Notes: a model not told the origin generated them from the letters alone. A stretch of 64,000 nt of DNA from Larsenimonas salina (GCF_023736155.1 NZ_JAMLJJ010000001.1:992001-1056000), one strand, 5' to 3'. Shown: positions 9,394 through 18,140, numbered from the stretch's first letter. A program made the numbers and translations.

Positions 9394-9777
9394 ATGGATT
9401 GGCGGTTTGCGCTGGAGCTTTTGGTATCGGCCTTTTTGATTTTCGGTGGAGTGTTCGCCGTGGTCGGCGCGATGGGCATGGTTCGCTTCAAGGATTTCTA
9501 CATGCGCCTGCACGGGCCGACCAAGAGCACCACGCTCGGCGTTGGCTGTATCCTGCTCGCGTCCATGAGCTACTACTGGCTTCGAACCGACACGCTCAGC
9601 ATGCAGGAAATGCTGATTACCCTGTTTCTGTTCATCACCACCCCGGTCAGCGCCCATCTTCTGACCATGAGTGGCCTTCATCACAAGCTGCCCTGCGATG
9701 ACGCCACCCGCGGGCGCCCCTACGAACTCAAGGAATCCGGGGGCGCCACCAAGGAGTCGACCGCGTCCAAGCGGTAA
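9394..9777 (+). CDS. mrpG: Mrp antiporter subunit G
   Basis: The 127-residue protein begins MDWRFALELLVSAFLIFGG and contains the MnhG signature GMVRFKDFYMRLHGPTKSTTLG followed by two further membrane helices (LITLFLFITTPVSAHLL). The ATG at 9394 follows AAGGAGA (9382-9388). It is the last gene of the operon, and its TAA at 9775-9777 directly abuts the hemH stop codon on the other strand. No hairpin terminator separates them, so mrp and hemH transcripts should run into each other. Confidence 0.95.
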   Translation: MDWRFALELLVSAFLIFGGVFAVVGAMGMVRFKDFYMRLHGPTKSTTLGVGCILLASMSYYWLRTDTLSMQEMLITLFLFITTPVSAHLLTMSGLHHKLPCDDATRGRPYELKESGGATKESTASKR

Positions 9778-10767
9778 TCACCAGCCCTGCGTATGCTGCT
9801 CGACCAGAGACGCCAACATCGCGACATGGTCGTCTCTGTCGTTCAGCGCCGGAATATAATGATACTCGCCACCGCCGGCTTCCTGGAAAAACTCCTTGTT
9901 CTGCATCGCGATTTCCTCGAGCGTTTCGAGGCAGTCGGCCGAAAATGCCGGACACATGACATCGACGTGCTGCCGGCCTTCCTTGCCCCAAGCCGTTAAT
10001 ACCTCGTCGGTGTAGGGCTTGAGCCATTCTTCACGGCCAAAGCGTGACTGATAGGTCATGGTCCACTCCTCCGGCCCAAGGCCCAGCTCTTCAGCCACTA
10101 GCGCACTGGTCCTCTCGCAGTGCCTCGGGTACGGGTCGCCCTCCTCGGCGTAGCGCTTGGGCACGCCATGGTAGGACATCAAAAGATGCCCCTGCTTGCC
10201 AAGCTGCTGCCAATGCTCCCGCACCGAGTTGGCCAATGCCTTGATGTAGTCCGGATGGTCGTGGAAATCGCGAATCATGCGAAGCTCGGGCAAATGCGGG
10301 CAAGGTTTTAGTGCCTTGGCCAGCCGATCAAACACGGCGGCGGTCGTCGAACGCGAAAACTGGGGGTACATCGGCAATACGACAATGCGCTCGACGCCTG
10401 CACGACGAAGTTCGAGACCAGCCTCTTCCATCGAGGGTTTGCCATACGTCATGGCAAGCGCCACCGGCACATCCACGCCAAATCGAGACTTGAGTTCAGC
10501 CTTCAAAGCACGCTGTTGCTTGAGACTGACCGACATCAACGGAGACCCATCCTCGGTCCAGATGGAGGCGTAGGCCTCGGCCACTTTTTTCGGGCGCGTG
10601 CGTAACACGAAACCATTCAGGATGGCCCACCATACGGGTCTGGAAATGTCGATGACACGTGGATCCCACAGGAATTCGCCAAGATAGGTGCGAACGGCTT
10701 CCGGGGTCGGGGCCTCGGGCGTGCCGAGATTTGCCATCAATACCCCAAATCGGGCCTGGTCACTCAT
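9778..10767 (-). CDS. hemH: Ferrochelatase
   Basis: HemH inserts Fe2+ into protoporphyrin IX, the last step of haem synthesis, at the inner face of the cytoplasmic membrane. The 329-residue product begins MSDQARFGVLMANLGTPEAP and shows family motifs: VVLPMYPQFSRSTT, HLLMSYHGVPKRY (catalytic His) and the C-terminal CPAFSADCLETLEEI with its conserved acidic residues. AAGGAGTGATTAG precedes the ATG. The gene converges with mrpG without a spacer. Iron regulation is conceivable, but no Fur-like site was seen in front of it. Confidence 0.97.
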   Translation of the reverse strand: MSDQARFGVLMANLGTPEAPTPEAVRTYLGEFLWDPRVIDISRPVWWAILNGFVLRTRPKKVAEAYASIWTEDGSPLMSVSLKQQRALKAELKSRFGVDVPVALAMTYGKPSMEEAGLELRRAGVERIVVLPMYPQFSRSTTAAVFDRLAKALKPCPHLPELRMIRDFHDHPDYIKALANSVREHWQQLGKQGHLLMSYHGVPKRYAEEGDPYPRHCERTSALVAEELGLGPEEWTMTYQSRFGREEWLKPYTDEVLTAWGKEGRQHVDVMCPAFSADCLETLEEIAMQNKEFFQEAGGGEYHYIPALNDRDDHVAMLASLVEQHTQGW

Positions 10768-10957
10768 CTAATCACTCCTTGAATTTCAATAAACCCATAC
10801 TATCAGTGCTGAAGGCAGAGTACCCATCGAAAAGGGCTATCCTTGGCTCAGGCAGCACTAATGGGCAAATATCTATTGAAACCGAAGGGGCGCTGGTCGG
10901 GAAAGACGATGGCGGGAAATACCCCGGGGCCGGATGTCGCATCCAGGCCTCGGGTCA

Positions 10958-11263
10958 TCAGAAAACGAGGGGAATGTGTGAGGTCATCGGGGATTTGTAG
11001 GATGCGCCACGGGCAACGTCATCGCTGTCATGAGGCATGGTCTTGACCAGATAGGCCCGGTGTACACCTGCGTGGCGAAGCGTACTGTAGACGGCGTCGA
11101 GCGAGCGAAACAGCTGGGGCTTGCCCCGGCGCTTAAGCAGGCTGCTCTCACCCTCTTCCGGGCGAAGCTCAACCTGATAAAGGTCGCTGCCCATGTGGCT
11201 GACGACGCGGACTTCACCTGAGTTCAGATGGCGGATGGCGTGTAGAAACTGCTGAAATTCCAT
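10958..11263 (-). CDS. DUF6482-like conserved small protein
   Basis: This 101-residue protein (MEFQQFLHAIRHLNSGEVRVVSHMGSDLY...) resembles the DUF6482 group of Halomonas and Pseudomonas proteins; the family assignment is from memory. It is a soluble mixed alpha/beta protein with no membrane segment and no catalytic motif. The stretch GKPQLFRSLDAVYSTLRHAGVHRAYLV suggests a small ligand- or partner-binding fold. GGAG lies upstream of the ATG. Function is unknown. The gene stands alone between hemH and the GX2H gene. Confidence 0.7.
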   Translation of the reverse strand: MEFQQFLHAIRHLNSGEVRVVSHMGSDLYQVELRPEEGESSLLKRRGKPQLFRSLDAVYSTLRHAGVHRAYLVKTMPHDSDDVARGASYKSPMTSHIPLVF

Positions 11264-11349
11264 GTCTTGCTCCTGCGTTTATCGGATCTTTCTCAACTAT
11301 AGACGCTAAGCTAAGACATTTTCATGACACCTAAAGCCTTGAATAACGA

Positions 11350-12336
11350 TCAATTAAGCTCGCTTTCAAGGAAGGACCCCGACGCCAGCGCCACACCGAG
11401 CTCGTTCAGAACATGTTCCGGGAAAAGCTGCCAAAGCTGACGCTGACGTTCAACGCTTCGGGTTTCGATGCGCGCCCGCGTGCGTTCAAGCCAACCGGCA
11501 TCGCTCAGTCGCCCTTCTGGCAGGCACACAGTGCGCGTGAAGGCACCGGCGTGCCAGAGCATGTCGCAGTAGTTGCGGGTGTAACCCACACCCTGCCCCT
11601 TGCGGGTAAACCCGTCAAACGGCCAGCGCCCGACCGCCGGTGCATCATCCAATACGATCACCGAGCCTATCGGCCACGCTGCAGTAGCCTCCGTGTGCGT
11701 AGGCCCATCGATGACCGGCCAGAGCGTAGTGAGCTGCCTTGCCAACAGCGTGCCCATCGACGGCGCACGCGCGTCCGGAAGCGTCGATTTGATCAGGTGC
11801 ATCGCCCCGAAAATCAAGAGCGCCTTGTCATCGCGTGCCAGCACATGGCGTGTCACACAGTCAGCGTAGCGCGCATCGCGTTCGTCCATGGCCGCCTGCC
11901 AGCGCGTCTCAGTGGCGGTTTGCCAGTCGAAGGCGGCCTCCGCCAGTAGAACCCGCCACCGCTTCGAGGGTGGAAGCGTCTGATTGACGCGCCGCACGTG
12001 CTCGAAAAACTGCTGATAGACCCACGGCGACCAAAGCACACCATGCAGCGTGTCCTCACAGATCAGGCTAAGCGCGGTGTCGGAAAGGGCTTCCCCCGCC
12101 AGATATCGGTCAAGCATGCCCTGATGGCGCTCACTGCCGAACTCAACCACCACGGTCTGGGTGTGTGCCTGCACCGCTGGCGCCTCGATCAGCGCAAACA
12201 TCTGCTCAAGGACCTCAGGGCACCAGTGCATCTCGCCAACGCCGACCAAGGGCGTGCGCTGAAAGCCTGCATCGACCGCCTCGATCAGGGAACAGACGGC
12301 GGCCGCATCGATGTCAGAGGCAGGGCGTTCGCTCAT
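11350..12336 (-). CDS. Uncharacterised GX2H-motif protein (EreA/ChaN/TraB-like), partner of the NRPS
   Basis: The 328-residue protein has two GX2H motifs, GEMH at residues 34-37 and GAMH at 177-180, with a conserved-looking glutamate in VVVEFGSER (Glu65) and an acidic/basic central region. This is the layout of the EreA/ChaN/TraB (Tiki) superfamily, whose members include erythromycin esterase and iron-regulated haem-binding ChaN. The assignment is motif-based and moderate. No signal peptide is evident, so a cytoplasmic location is likely. The ATG overlaps the end of the NRPS gene by 23 bases, so the two are probably translated from one Fur-controlled mRNA. A hydrolase or product-handling role is inference. 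Confidence 0.55.
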   Translation of the reverse strand: MSERPASDIDAAAVCSLIEAVDAGFQRTPLVGVGEMHWCPEVLEQMFALIEAPAVQAHTQTVVVEFGSERHQGMLDRYLAGEALSDTALSLICEDTLHGVLWSPWVYQQFFEHVRRVNQTLPPSKRWRVLLAEAAFDWQTATETRWQAAMDERDARYADCVTRHVLARDDKALLIFGAMHLIKSTLPDARAPSMGTLLARQLTTLWPVIDGPTHTEATAAWPIGSVIVLDDAPAVGRWPFDGFTRKGQGVGYTRNYCDMLWHAGAFTRTVCLPEGRLSDAGWLERTRARIETRSVERQRQLWQLFPEHVLNELGVALASGSFLESELN

Positions 12337-15300
12337 GGCTCAAAACCTCCTCGAGACGAGCCGCGATGTGACGCGCGGCCTCGGGTTGAATCATGCCCGG
12401 ATGATCACAGGGCAGGTCGTGATTGATCAAGTCGCCCCGCACATAAGGCCGCCAGGCCAATCGATTGAGCCAGTCCTCGTCTCGGGGAGCGGCAGCGGTA
12501 AAGAACTCCACATCGCCCTCATAAACCTGATGGTGAGACTCGCGCACCAGCCGACTGTTATTGGCAACCACATCGACCATGGCATCCAGCACCCGACCTG
12601 GCAGGCTTGCGAGCGCATGCCCCTCCTGACTCAAGAGCTCGATCACATCCTGCCGGGTCGCGCCCGACTCCGGAAGTCTGAGACCTGCAATGCGCAATAG
12701 TGCCGTCAGCGCGTCCTGCTCATCCGGCGGGGCCAGATGGCGCCACTGATCGCTTGGGTAAGCGTCCAGCATCGCAAGCAAGCGCACCTCATCGCCGCGG
12801 GCCTGCAATTTAGCGGCCAACGTATGAGCGATCATGCCCCCGATCGACCAGCCAGCGAGCCAGTAAGGCCCTTCGGGCTGAACCGTCTTCAGCTGGTGAA
12901 GGTAATCCTCAGCCATCGCATCAAGCGTCAGCGGCAATGGCTCATCCACCGCAAGCCCCCGCGCCTGAAGCCCATAGATGGGGCCGAAGGACGGCAGCGC
13001 GCGCACCAGCGCGTTATAGCACCACCCCAACCCACCAGCAGGATGACACAGCACCAGCGGGGCATCACCTGTCTGCGCCTTAAGGGTCAGCAGCACCGAT
13101 AACCCATCCTGACCGGAAGCCTTTTCATAATGCGAAGCCAATGCACTGACGCTCGGCGCCTCGAACAGTGTGGCAAGGGTGATCTCCCAGCCAAGCGTTT
13201 CCCGTACGCGCACCGACAGCGCGACCGCCGTTAGGGAGTGCCCACCCAGATCAAAAAAGTTGTCATCGACCCCGACCCGTTCTAAATCGAGCGCTTCGGC
13301 GAACAAGGCACAAAGCGCACGCTCCTCCTCGCTGTCGGGCGCACGATAATGTTCGTGATCACTCAATTCCGGCATCGGCAGCGCCTTGCGATCGAGCTTG
13401 CCATTATCGGTCAGCGGCAGCGCCGATAGCGTGCAGAGGTGCTGGGGGACCATGTAGCTCGGCAACTGCGAGGCCGCCCATGCCCTAACCGCATTGGCAT
13501 CGAGCGACTGCCCGGCGTCCATGACGACGTAGGCCACAAGTCTCGGATCATTCTCTCGCGGCGAAATAACGCTGACGGCGGCCTGAGCGACGCCCGGCGC
13601 CCGAGTGATGACGTCGTTGATTTCATCGAGCTCGATGCGCTGACCGCGAAGCTTCACCTGGCCATCTAGACGCCCCATATACTCGAGCGCGCCTTCTTGA
13701 TTCCAGCGCGCGAGATCACCGGTGGCATAAAGTCGGCCAAGCTCGGAGTGCTGGATAAATCGTTCGCGCGTCAGATCCTCACGCCCGATATAGCCTCGGG
13801 CCAGATTCATGCCGCCAATGTAGAGCTCACCAGCCGCCCCAACCGGCATTGGCTGGCCGTGGTCATCGAGCACGTGAAGCTGCGTGTTCCAGATCGGCCG
13901 GCCGATCGGCAGGCTCGCCCGCATGTCTTGTGCCTTGCAGGGCCAATAGGATACGTCGATGGCCGCCTCGGTCGGGCCGTAGAGGTTATGCAACAAGACC
14001 TCAGGCAAGGCGTCATGCAGCCGAGTCTGGAGCAGCTTCGGCAGAGCCTCGCCGCTGCAAAATACCTGCCGAAGCGAAGTGCACTCAGACACCGGTGCAC
14101 TGTCTAAAAAGGCCTGCAGCATGGAGGGGACAAAGTGGAGCGTGGTAATCCGGTGCGTCTTGATGGCCTCGAGCAGATACCATGGGTCCTTGTGCCCGCC
14201 TGGGCGCGCCATCACCAGCGTGGCCCCACTCAGTACCGGCCAGAAGAACTCCCAGATCGAGACGTCGAACCCGGACGGCGTCTTTTGCAGCACCCGATCC
14301 CCTTCGTCGAGCTGATACATCGCCTGCATCCACTCGAGCCGGTTGACGATGGCCTGCTGCTCGATCATCACGCCCTTGGGCTTGCCGGTCGAGCCCGACG
14401 TGAACAGCACATAGGACAGCGCCGACGGCGAGCGCGCATCGCGACGGGGGTTATCACTGGGCTGGGCTGCGAGCGCGCCTTGACTGTCTGGCGCATCGAT
14501 AACCAGCTGCTCGACCGTTATGCCCTCGGGCAGCAGTGATCGAGTGTCTTCCGCACTGACAATCAAACGTGGCCCGGCCTGCTCGATCATATAGCCAAGG
14601 CGCGCCTTCGGATAATCACTCGACAACGGCATGAAGGCTGCACCCACCTTTTGCGTCGCAATCAGCGCCACTTCCAGCAAGGCGCCGCGCTCGAGCGCTA
14701 CACCCACGATGTCGCCCGCCCCAACGCCGTACGCGCTCAACAGGTGCGCCAGGCGGTTCGCGTCCTGATTGAGCGTTAAATAGTCGAGCGTGCCGGAGGC
14801 GCTGATCAACGCCGGCGCCTCAGGCGTGCGCAGCACCTGACGCTCGAACAGGCTTGCCAGATCAGTGGACTCTACTGGCGCTGCCGTGGCGTTCCAGTCG
14901 TCGAGGCTGGTTTGCTCACGGGTCAGTCGCCAGGGCAATTCGTGAACCGGGCGCTCTGCATGGGTCGAAAAGGTCTGCGCCCAGCGCATCAAGCGATCGA
15001 GGTGGTCGGTCATGACCGCGCGATCATAGCGGTTGGGGTTGGCCTCGACAGCCAGCTTGGCCCGCCGCCCGACCCCATCCCAGTGCAGATAGAACGAAAT
15101 ATCATGCTCGGGCCCGGCCACCAGATGATCGAGTGCCGACGTCAGGGCGTGCCAGTCGGTCGGTTGCGCAAAGGGCATGATGTTGACCTGCGGCCCGAAC
15201 AACGCCCGTTCGCCCGGGCGTCGCATGACGTCGCGCTGAAGCGCTTCGTAGCGGTAGCGCTGATGGCGCCGGATCCCGCCCATGGCCTCGCGCGCGTGGG

Positions 15301-16228
15301 CGGCCCACATGGCCGGCGTGTCGGAACGGGCCTGTGTCAGGCGAAGCGGCAACACGTTGACCTGGGTGATCGGCGTTTTCATATCGGCGCCCGTGTAGCG
15401 CCCCATCATCGGCAGTCCCAGTGTCACGTCATCGCGCTGGTTCCAGCGGCACACATACGCCCCCACCGCAGCCACGAACACCTCGGCCGGGTGCAGCGCC
15501 TGAACGTCGGCGCCGTCGATCAAGGCCTCGATGACGTCCTGGCCCAGCCAGGCCTCGATGCGGTCCGCCCGCTCGGCGGCAAGGTGCGTACGTTCGGTCA
15601 GCGTGATCGGATCGGGGTCGTCCGCGAACTGGCGCGCCCAGTACGCCCGGTCGGCCTCGCAGGCCTCGCTTGACTGGTACGTTCGGTCGCGCTTGATCAT
15701 GGCGGTGACCTCACCGAACCAGGGTGACGGCGCGTCGGTGGCCGTACACAGCGCGTTGTAGTGCTCACAGGCGCGCCTTTGGAGCAGGCTGTAGGCAAAG
15801 GCATCGGCGGCCAAGTGATGGATCACCATCAGCCACCATACTTCCGACTCCGACAGGCGAAGAACGGTAAAGCGGTAGAGTCTCGGCGTGTCGAGTTCGA
15901 TGCCATGATCAAGCTGTGCGTCGATCCAGCGCTGAGCGTACTGCCTGGGCTGCTCGACGCAGCGGAAGTCCTGCACCTCAACCTGCGGCGCGATGTGTTC
16001 AAAAAAGGCCTGGACCGGCCCATCAGCCCCCATTTGAGCCCGAGCGGTAAGCGTTGGCGCTTCCATGACTGTTCGCTCGATGGCCTCGACCAAGGCCTCG
16101 ACATCAGGCGCTCCCGTCAAGCGCAGGCACTGTGAGGTGGTGTACGTCGCGGCCGTGCCGCTCATTTGCTGCGCGAACCAGATACCTGCTTGCGCACTAC
16201 TGAGCGAATACGTGGGGGACGTGGGCAT
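12314..16228 (-). CDS. EntF-like single-module NRPS (C-A-PCP-TE), predicted serine-activating
   Basis: The 1304-residue protein has the EntF domain order. Condensation (about 7-430) carries HHLAADA at 137-143 instead of HHxxxDG. Adenylation (about 450-960) has FTSGSTGKPKG at 609-619; the specificity residues read D655, V656, W659, H698, F723, S725, L749, I757, D758, which is the serine code with Ile for Val at one position. The carrier domain holds LGGHS with Ser998. The thioesterase has GWSIG (Ser1128), Asp1155 and His1276. E. coli EntF is 1293 residues. ATG 16228 is preferred over a TTG one codon earlier because AAGGAG sits seven bases upstream. A Fur box covers the promoter. A catecholate or related siderophore is inferred, but no dihydroxybenzoate genes are nearby. 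Confidence 0.92.
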   Translation of the reverse strand: MPTSPTYSLSSAQAGIWFAQQMSGTAATYTTSQCLRLTGAPDVEALVEAIERTVMEAPTLTARAQMGADGPVQAFFEHIAPQVEVQDFRCVEQPRQYAQRWIDAQLDHGIELDTPRLYRFTVLRLSESEVWWLMVIHHLAADAFAYSLLQRRACEHYNALCTATDAPSPWFGEVTAMIKRDRTYQSSEACEADRAYWARQFADDPDPITLTERTHLAAERADRIEAWLGQDVIEALIDGADVQALHPAEVFVAAVGAYVCRWNQRDDVTLGLPMMGRYTGADMKTPITQVNVLPLRLTQARSDTPAMWAAHAREAMGGIRRHQRYRYEALQRDVMRRPGERALFGPQVNIMPFAQPTDWHALTSALDHLVAGPEHDISFYLHWDGVGRRAKLAVEANPNRYDRAVMTDHLDRLMRWAQTFSTHAERPVHELPWRLTREQTSLDDWNATAAPVESTDLASLFERQVLRTPEAPALISASGTLDYLTLNQDANRLAHLLSAYGVGAGDIVGVALERGALLEVALIATQKVGAAFMPLSSDYPKARLGYMIEQAGPRLIVSAEDTRSLLPEGITVEQLVIDAPDSQGALAAQPSDNPRRDARSPSALSYVLFTSGSTGKPKGVMIEQQAIVNRLEWMQAMYQLDEGDRVLQKTPSGFDVSIWEFFWPVLSGATLVMARPGGHKDPWYLLEAIKTHRITTLHFVPSMLQAFLDSAPVSECTSLRQVFCSGEALPKLLQTRLHDALPEVLLHNLYGPTEAAIDVSYWPCKAQDMRASLPIGRPIWNTQLHVLDDHGQPMPVGAAGELYIGGMNLARGYIGREDLTRERFIQHSELGRLYATGDLARWNQEGALEYMGRLDGQVKLRGQRIELDEINDVITRAPGVAQAAVSVISPRENDPRLVAYVVMDAGQSLDANAVRAWAASQLPSYMVPQHLCTLSALPLTDNGKLDRKALPMPELSDHEHYRAPDSEEERALCALFAEALDLERVGVDDNFFDLGGHSLTAVALSVRVRETLGWEITLATLFEAPSVSALASHYEKASGQDGLSVLLTLKAQTGDAPLVLCHPAGGLGWCYNALVRALPSFGPIYGLQARGLAVDEPLPLTLDAMAEDYLHQLKTVQPEGPYWLAGWSIGGMIAHTLAAKLQARGDEVRLLAMLDAYPSDQWRHLAPPDEQDALTALLRIAGLRLPESGATRQDVIELLSQEGHALASLPGRVLDAMVDVVANNSRLVRESHHQVYEGDVEFFTAAAPRDEDWLNRLAWRPYVRGDLINHDLPCDHPGMIQPEAARHIAARLEEVLSHERTPCL

Positions 16229-16263
16229 CAAGGCACTCCTTGGAGAATCGGATCATGACACAA

Positions 16264-16280
16264 ATGATAATAGTTATCAT
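16264..16280 (-). promoter_or_regulatory. Fur box upstream of the NRPS operon
   Basis: A perfect inverted repeat, ATGATAA-TAG-TTATCAT, sits 36 bases upstream of the NRPS start. Its core, TGATAATAGTTATCA, differs from the 7-1-7 Fur consensus TGATAATNATTATCA at one position. It lies between and over the predicted -35 and -10 elements, so Fur-Fe2+ binding would block RNA polymerase. Repression by iron is inferred from this placement and from the siderophore-like gene it controls. Confidence 0.82.
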
Positions 16281-16291
16281 AATCAATTCAA
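16264..16291 (-). promoter_or_regulatory. Predicted sigma-70 promoter of the NRPS operon
   Basis: On the minus strand TTGAAT (16291-16286) is followed after 16 bases by TATCAT (16269-16264), a 5/6 match to the -10 consensus. Transcription would start near 16257, leaving a leader of about 29 bases that includes the AAGGAG ribosome-binding site. The Fur palindrome occupies the spacer and the -10 element. Confidence 0.6.
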
Positions 16292-16325
16292 GAGCGTATG
16301 ACACCCCTTCTCATGGTTCAGGCAT

Positions 16326-16350
16326 AAAAAAACGCGGCCCTTCGACCGCG
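16326..16350 (-). terminator. Rho-independent terminator after the 97-residue protein gene
   Basis: Read on the minus strand, a CGCGG...CCGCG hairpin with an eight-base loop is followed by seven T residues. It lies 35 bases past the stop of the small gene at 16386 and separates the dnaB-side transcripts from the Fur-controlled NRPS promoter. Confidence 0.75.
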
Positions 16351-16385
16351 CTCTCATCGCTGCACGCAAGGCGTGCGTTACTGCA

Positions 16386-16679
16386 TCAATCGCGGTTAAA
16401 CGTCGAGGGGTCGATGGCGACCCCGAGCGAGCGGCGATCGACCCAGCGACCGGATTTGGTTTCCTTGTAGCGAAACACCACATAATCGCCTTCACTGACC
16501 GGAAGCTCTGCGTCCTCGATCTGATGCGTGTAGGTTTCACCATTGACCGTCAGGGTATACCGGTAAAGGTCGGGCATGCCGAGCCACTCCTTGAACGGGC
16601 CCTCGCGCTCGACGCTTTCCAGAGTACCTCGCGCCTCTAACTTGGGTTGACGTGCGCCACGTCCACGATAACCAGCCAT
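16386..16679 (-). CDS. Conserved hypothetical 97-residue protein
   Basis: The protein starts with a basic, Gly/Arg-rich segment (MAGYRGRGARQPKLEAR) followed by a predicted all-beta part (GTLESVEREGP..., YTLTVNGETYTHQIEDAELPVSEGDYVVFRYKE). This could be a small OB- or SH3-like barrel, perhaps binding nucleic acid, but no family is recognised and this is inference. GGGAGAAGAG precedes the ATG. It lies 75 bases downstream of dnaB on the same strand and ends at a clear terminator, so it may be the last gene of the dnaB transcript. Confidence 0.7.
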   Translation of the reverse strand: MAGYRGRGARQPKLEARGTLESVEREGPFKEWLGMPDLYRYTLTVNGETYTHQIEDAELPVSEGDYVVFRYKETKSGRWVDRRSLGVAIDPSTFNRD

Positions 16680-16754
16680 GCTCTCTTCTCCCGTTTGGCA
16701 AGCCGGGCATTATACCGGCCTATGTATGCGACTCAACCGGCGAACAGCCAGGCA

Positions 16755-18140
16755 TCACTCTTCGAAATCGCCATAGCTTCCAGGCGCCAGATCCTCGAAG
16801 CGGGTGTATTTCCCGATGAACGCCATGTGTACGGTCCCGATCGGGCCATTACGCTGCTTACCGATGATCAGCTCCGCAAGTCCCTTGTTATCGGGATTGT
16901 CCTTGTTATAGACCTCATCACGATAGACGAAGGCAATCACATCGGCGTCCTGCTCGATCGCGCCGGACTCACGAAGATCCGACATGACCGGGCGCTTGTT
17001 GGGGCGCTGCTCGAGCGAGCGGTTCAACTGCGACAGCGCCACCACCGGGCAGTTGAACTCCTTGGCAAGCCCCTTCAACGAGCGCGAGATTTCCGAGATT
17101 TCGGCCGTTCGGTTCTCGGAAAGCCCCGGCACTTGCATCAACTGAAGGTAGTCGATCATGACAAGGCCGATATCACCGGCCTCACGCGCCAATCGCCGCA
17201 CGCGAGCGCGCATCTCATTGGGCGACAGTGCCGGTGTGTCATCGACAAATAATTGTTTGTCCTTCAAAAGATTGACCGCCGAGGTGAGCCGTGGCCAGTC
17301 TTCATCTTCGAGCTGACCGGTTCGGACACGGGTCTGATCGATGCGCCCGAGCGAGGACACCATACGCAGCATCAACTGCTCGGCGGGCATTTCCATCGAA
17401 AAGACCACAACGGCCTTATCACCGCTGACCACCGCGTGCTCGACCAGGTTCATCGCAAAGGTCGTCTTACCCATCGAGGGCCGCCCGGCCACGATAACGA
17501 GATCCGAAGGCTGAAGACCGGAGGTCATGTCATCCAGATCCCGAAAACCGGTCGAAATGCCGGTCATGCTGCCTTTCAGGCTGAACAACTGATCGATGCG
17601 GTCGACTGCCTTGGTCAGCAGCTGGCTCATGCCCTGAGGCCCGCCGAACTTGGGCCGGTCCTCGGCGATCTGAAAGACCAGCCGCTCGGCTTCATTGACC
17701 AGATCGTCAGAGGTCTTGCCTTGCGGATAGAAGGCCCCTTCCGCGATCTGATTGGCCGCCTGGATCAACTTTCTAAGCGTTGCCCGCTCGCGAACGATGT
17801 CGGCGTACGCCCGAATATTGCTTGCCGACGGCGTATTGCGCGCAAGCTCTGCCAGATAGGAAAGCCCACCGACTTTCGACAGCTGATCTCTGGATTCAAG
17901 CACCTCGGACAGCGTCACGGCATCCAGCGGGCGGCCTTCATCGGACAGACGCGCTATGGCGTTGAAGATATAGCGATGTTCAAAGCGGTAGAAATCATCG
18001 GCAACCAGCCGCTCGGACACCGTATCCCAGCTGCTGTTATCGAGCATCAGGCCACCAAGCACCGATTGCTCGGCTTCCAGGGAATTGGGCGGCACCTTGA
18101 TGGTCGATGTTTCCTGATCAGAGACTGCGATTTCATTCAT
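16755..18140 (-). CDS. dnaB: Replicative DNA helicase DnaB
   Basis: DnaB is the hexameric 5'-3' helicase that unwinds the replication fork and recruits primase. The 461-residue product has the N-terminal domain (NSLEAEQSVLGGLMLD, YRFEHRYIFNAI) and a RecA-like C-terminal ATPase domain with Walker A GRPSMGKTTFAMN, Walker B VMIDYLQLM and the terminal RESGAIEQDADVIAFVYRDE arginine-finger region. Length is typical (E. coli 471) and no intein is present. A weak ribosome-binding site precedes the ATG. It lies downstream of rplI but beyond a strong terminator, so it probably has its own promoter within 18141-18228. Confidence 0.97.
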   Translation of the reverse strand: MNEIAVSDQETSTIKVPPNSLEAEQSVLGGLMLDNSSWDTVSERLVADDFYRFEHRYIFNAIARLSDEGRPLDAVTLSEVLESRDQLSKVGGLSYLAELARNTPSASNIRAYADIVRERATLRKLIQAANQIAEGAFYPQGKTSDDLVNEAERLVFQIAEDRPKFGGPQGMSQLLTKAVDRIDQLFSLKGSMTGISTGFRDLDDMTSGLQPSDLVIVAGRPSMGKTTFAMNLVEHAVVSGDKAVVVFSMEMPAEQLMLRMVSSLGRIDQTRVRTGQLEDEDWPRLTSAVNLLKDKQLFVDDTPALSPNEMRARVRRLAREAGDIGLVMIDYLQLMQVPGLSENRTAEISEISRSLKGLAKEFNCPVVALSQLNRSLEQRPNKRPVMSDLRESGAIEQDADVIAFVYRDEVYNKDNPDNKGLAELIIGKQRNGPIGTVHMAFIGKYTRFEDLAPGSYGDFEE

